Positions 5,601 through 6,519 of a stretch of 6,519 bases of DNA are shown here, piece after piece. The notes beneath the pieces were generated by a model. That model saw nothing but the letters and a program-made list of their open reading frames with translations. It did no database searches and had not been told where the DNA came from. This DNA is from Thermoplasmatota archaeon (lineage in GTDB: Archaea > Thermoplasmatota > Penumbrarchaeia > Penumbrarchaeales > Penumbrarchaeaceae), in NCBI GenBank assembly GCA_030591285.1, contig JAUVBH010000092.1, positions 1-6,519 of the forward strand, given 5' to 3'. Positions within the stretch are counted from its first letter, which is position 1, and every line of letters begins with the position of its first letter. The position numbers were made by a program, and so were the translations under genes.

Positions 5601-6519
5601 AACGGTGATCGGAGCTTCGATCATGGTCGACCCTGTGCTGGAATATGTTGTCTATACTCCATCACAATACATCGATGTGACCTTCAATTATCCCAATGGA
5701 ACCGGTGTATATCTGGATGAAGCTATAATTCTCGAGTTCAGCATAGCAATGGACAGGACCTCCACCGAAGGAGCGATCTATATTGATCCAGTTGTTTCAG
5801 ACCTTGCATTCACCTGGGATGAGTGGGGACAAGTTCTTACGATCTCCCATGATGACTTCGAACCAGATACAAACTATACGGTTACAGTAGGGATGGGAGC
5901 AATTTCCTGGGATGGATATCCCCTCAAGGACCAGGAACCTTTTTCCTGGACCTTCACCACTGGATACTTGTCGGATCCCTGGACGATAACAACTGCAAGT
6001 GTGGCTCTTGTCGAGATGGAATTAACAGCTCAGTTAACAGCACCGGAGAATCAGAGTATCTACATCTGCGTATCCGATCTGGGGTATTTCCTTGTTGAAG
6101 AACTTGGATATGGAGCATACGAGATCGACCTCACGGATCTTACATTCGAATATGAGACCACCTACACCTACTTCTTCACGGACATGATGAACGGTGTTGA
6201 AAAGATACCGCAATTCTCTGGTACATTTACCACACCAGAAGCACCCGTATTTGAATGGAACCTTACAGATGCCACCGTGGACACTCTCACCACCGGCGAT
6301 TGGAAGGTAAGGGCAGAAGGTCCAGAAGGTCTTGATATCTACATTGTGATCGATGGAGTTGCTTCTTTCCTGCTTCAGGAGATGGCACCTGGTGAATATG
6401 GTATCAACATCAATTTCACGGAGTTCGAGAAAGGAGAGACATATGACTACTACTTCTCGGATGCTATAGCTGGAGAGGACAAAGCTCCCGAATACTCCGG
6501 TTCCGCAACGGATCAGAGG
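2677..6519 (+). CDS. Giant secreted or surface-anchored modular beta-sandwich protein, N-terminal 1281 residues (runs off window)
   Basis: The frame is open from the ATG at 2677 to the window end without a stop. Residues about 9-27 are hydrophobic after a basic start (signal peptide or anchor), with possible cleavage near SSENGEA. Carboxypeptidase-regulatory-like or similar beta-sandwich modules follow at about 134-200, 425-500, 515-575, 616-700, 725-792, 806-890 and 893-958. They show recurrent patterns such as SGxV, DG or NG before a YSF/FSL strand, and PGTY-like turns; YGSVSGTV to GTYDLITT (893-955) is the clearest. A Big_5/SbsA-type Ig-like domain spans about 991-1096 (EFSIAMDRTST, DTNYTVTVG, FSWTFTTG). 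Two 93-residue repeats come next. About 28 N-X-S/T sequons and only two cysteines fit an exported archaeal glycoprotein. No catalytic site is seen, so it is probably structural or adhesive. An upstream in-frame ATG at 2632 overlaps the likely TATA box and is less favoured. Confidence 0.9.
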   Translation, partial: MRMGQLKNVLIVMLLVTMGLSAIIVVSSENGEAIGPPSNYHNGYIHLNVTMDDGTPAVGYQCQFLNQQLQDKTIVVIDSNGKALFNLTIDQIGAGLLSIMNTTSHDVYREYLIVEPDQHIYRNITLPPVMVQYNTLSGIVRNGSNGSPIPSKEIRFHMVDDNENEYVTYDTTDLDGRYSFTFANATLYWYMIYAPGDVEYDGRNFFFFQRDGIHEYEVDIDLFPRILYDRSINVKYIDERNGEFIEGKANSHVYPSEYPMISFSHSGSGPDANGSYSMRGAPGEVTLYFDPDEELLPNTRLYFYSSVVQNETPLDIEIPVDLSFMKPVNVSVSNGSSPLADVNIGWIVRSTQTYADIYGTSSNITNENGTTQIWLAEGSVYQIDVGFIGYKSQDIIIDMTVPGPYDYEMVLEESDPLPPVPNDTNLSITVLDDVTGLELPFSRVWGSFRISGIGYYTFEGYTDSSGVWRGTVKAGTYFYINAESGLGYDHVQEFQVLEDVENELTLRLSRNSIPEGTPEPYHFYLKDINGDPVPDTVIKVSGTASSWSSYTLSFKSDAEGRVDIRSVPGLEMEIYGERQLPSFELNNYAPVRTKIIPEPGQGRLPDVTMYQRGELQPVTGFILDADTMDPLPQTRLKLRSVHEVEEEPSRIMSTPPYTGGAEFFNTERSSRHDGYYRIWGTNTGLMRVDIPGYFPYEEKIDIGMTRDVSEHNILMETIPEERVWLNGTLVDNDGSPIPGYLNITDIDHPAMGGIDIVIGGTGVFNVLTYPGNFKLRYFNDTLEDTLDIELTLDGIVDLELMLIPESEITGVVFGWDHLPVEGINVTLQKEGVDEPELIDWFITGADGNFSLTAPEGTYFIDIEGNDQYGHYAVPEVIVNGWDSWFNNLYLTNRTYGSVSGTVMGSDGPYADGVPGVTVAIFNNGTEIASRMTDDVGNFEFDIVDFGTYDLITTPQENLQPVVDLRSGYLSNETEITVIGASIMVDPVLEYVVYTPSQYIDVTFNYPNGTGVYLDEAIILEFSIAMDRTSTEGAIYIDPVVSDLAFTWDEWGQVLTISHDDFEPDTNYTVTVGMGAISWDGYPLKDQEPFSWTFTTGYLSDPWTITTASVALVEMELTAQLTAPENQSIYICVSDLGYFLVEELGYGAYEIDLTDLTFEYETTYTYFFTDMMNGVEKIPQFSGTFTTPEAPVFEWNLTDATVDTLTTGDWKVRAEGPEGLDIYIVIDGVASFLLQEMAPGEYGININFTEFEKGETYDYYFSDAIAGEDKAPEYSGSATDQR
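5647..5964 (+). other. Big_5/SbsA-type Ig-like domain within the giant surface protein
   Basis: Residues about 991-1096 carry the family's hallmarks in order: a PxGTGVYLDEAI opening strand, a FSIAMDRTST strand ending in the Met-Asp pair, a hydrophobic TISHDDFEPDTNYTVTVG strand pair, and a closing FSWTFTTG. These domains are common spacers in prokaryotic S-layer and other surface proteins. Confidence 0.8.
5962..6519 (+). repeat. Tandem 93-residue protein repeat, two copies seen, second ends at window edge
   Basis: Residues 1116-1188 align without gaps to 1209-1281 at an offset of 93. Matching positions include Tyr1129/1222, Phe1138/1231, Glu1142/1235, Gly1146/1239, Tyr1148/1241, Phe1157/1250, Glu1158/1251, Tyr1163/1256, Tyr1165/1258, Phe1167/1260, Asp1169/1262, Gly1173/1266, Lys1176/1269, Pro1178/1271 and SG at 1181/1274. 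The copies have clearly diverged. Further copies may lie beyond the window. Strand-like alternation suggests a beta-sandwich fold of unidentified family. Confidence 0.75.

Overview
The window looks like archaeal chromosome dedicated to the cell envelope. The archaeal reading is an inference. It rests on TATA-like boxes rather than -35/-10 pairs, strong AGGAGGTG-type ribosome binding sites next to short-leader starts, and a giant exported protein rich in N-glycosylation sequons and built from beta-sandwich modules. The combination resembles Thermoplasmatota-type genomes, but nothing here fixes the lineage.

Left part, minus strand (about 1-1842): a three-gene cluster transcribed leftwards. First come two adjacent paralogous membrane proteins (208 and 283 aa). 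They share an extracytoplasmic domain of about 100 residues between two membrane segments and are linked by a 4-base ATGA overlap. After a 20-base gap comes the 5' part of a site-2-type intramembrane zinc metalloprotease (HELGH motif), cut off by the window edge. The layout suggests that the paralogs and the protease are made together, possibly as partners or as substrate and enzyme.

Centre (1843-2062): a 220-base divergent intergenic region with a candidate TATA box facing each way. Rightwards it serves a 166-aa protein with a Tyr/Pro/Gln/Gly-rich disordered N-terminus followed by a DUF4190-like hydrophobic domain.

Right part, plus strand (2677 to the window end): one reading frame stays open for 1281 codons with no stop. 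It encodes the N-terminal part of a giant secreted or surface-anchored protein. In order it has a signal peptide, a chain of carboxypeptidase-regulatory-like beta-sandwich modules, a clear Big_5/SbsA-type Ig-like domain, and at least two copies of a 93-residue repeat. I count about 28 N-X-S/T sequons. A 7+7 base inverted repeat sits directly upstream of its probable TATA box.

No RNA genes, CRISPR arrays, insertion sequences or integration sites were seen. The most notable points are the paralog-pair/protease cluster, the modular surface protein with its 93-residue repeat, and the inverted repeat at its promoter.
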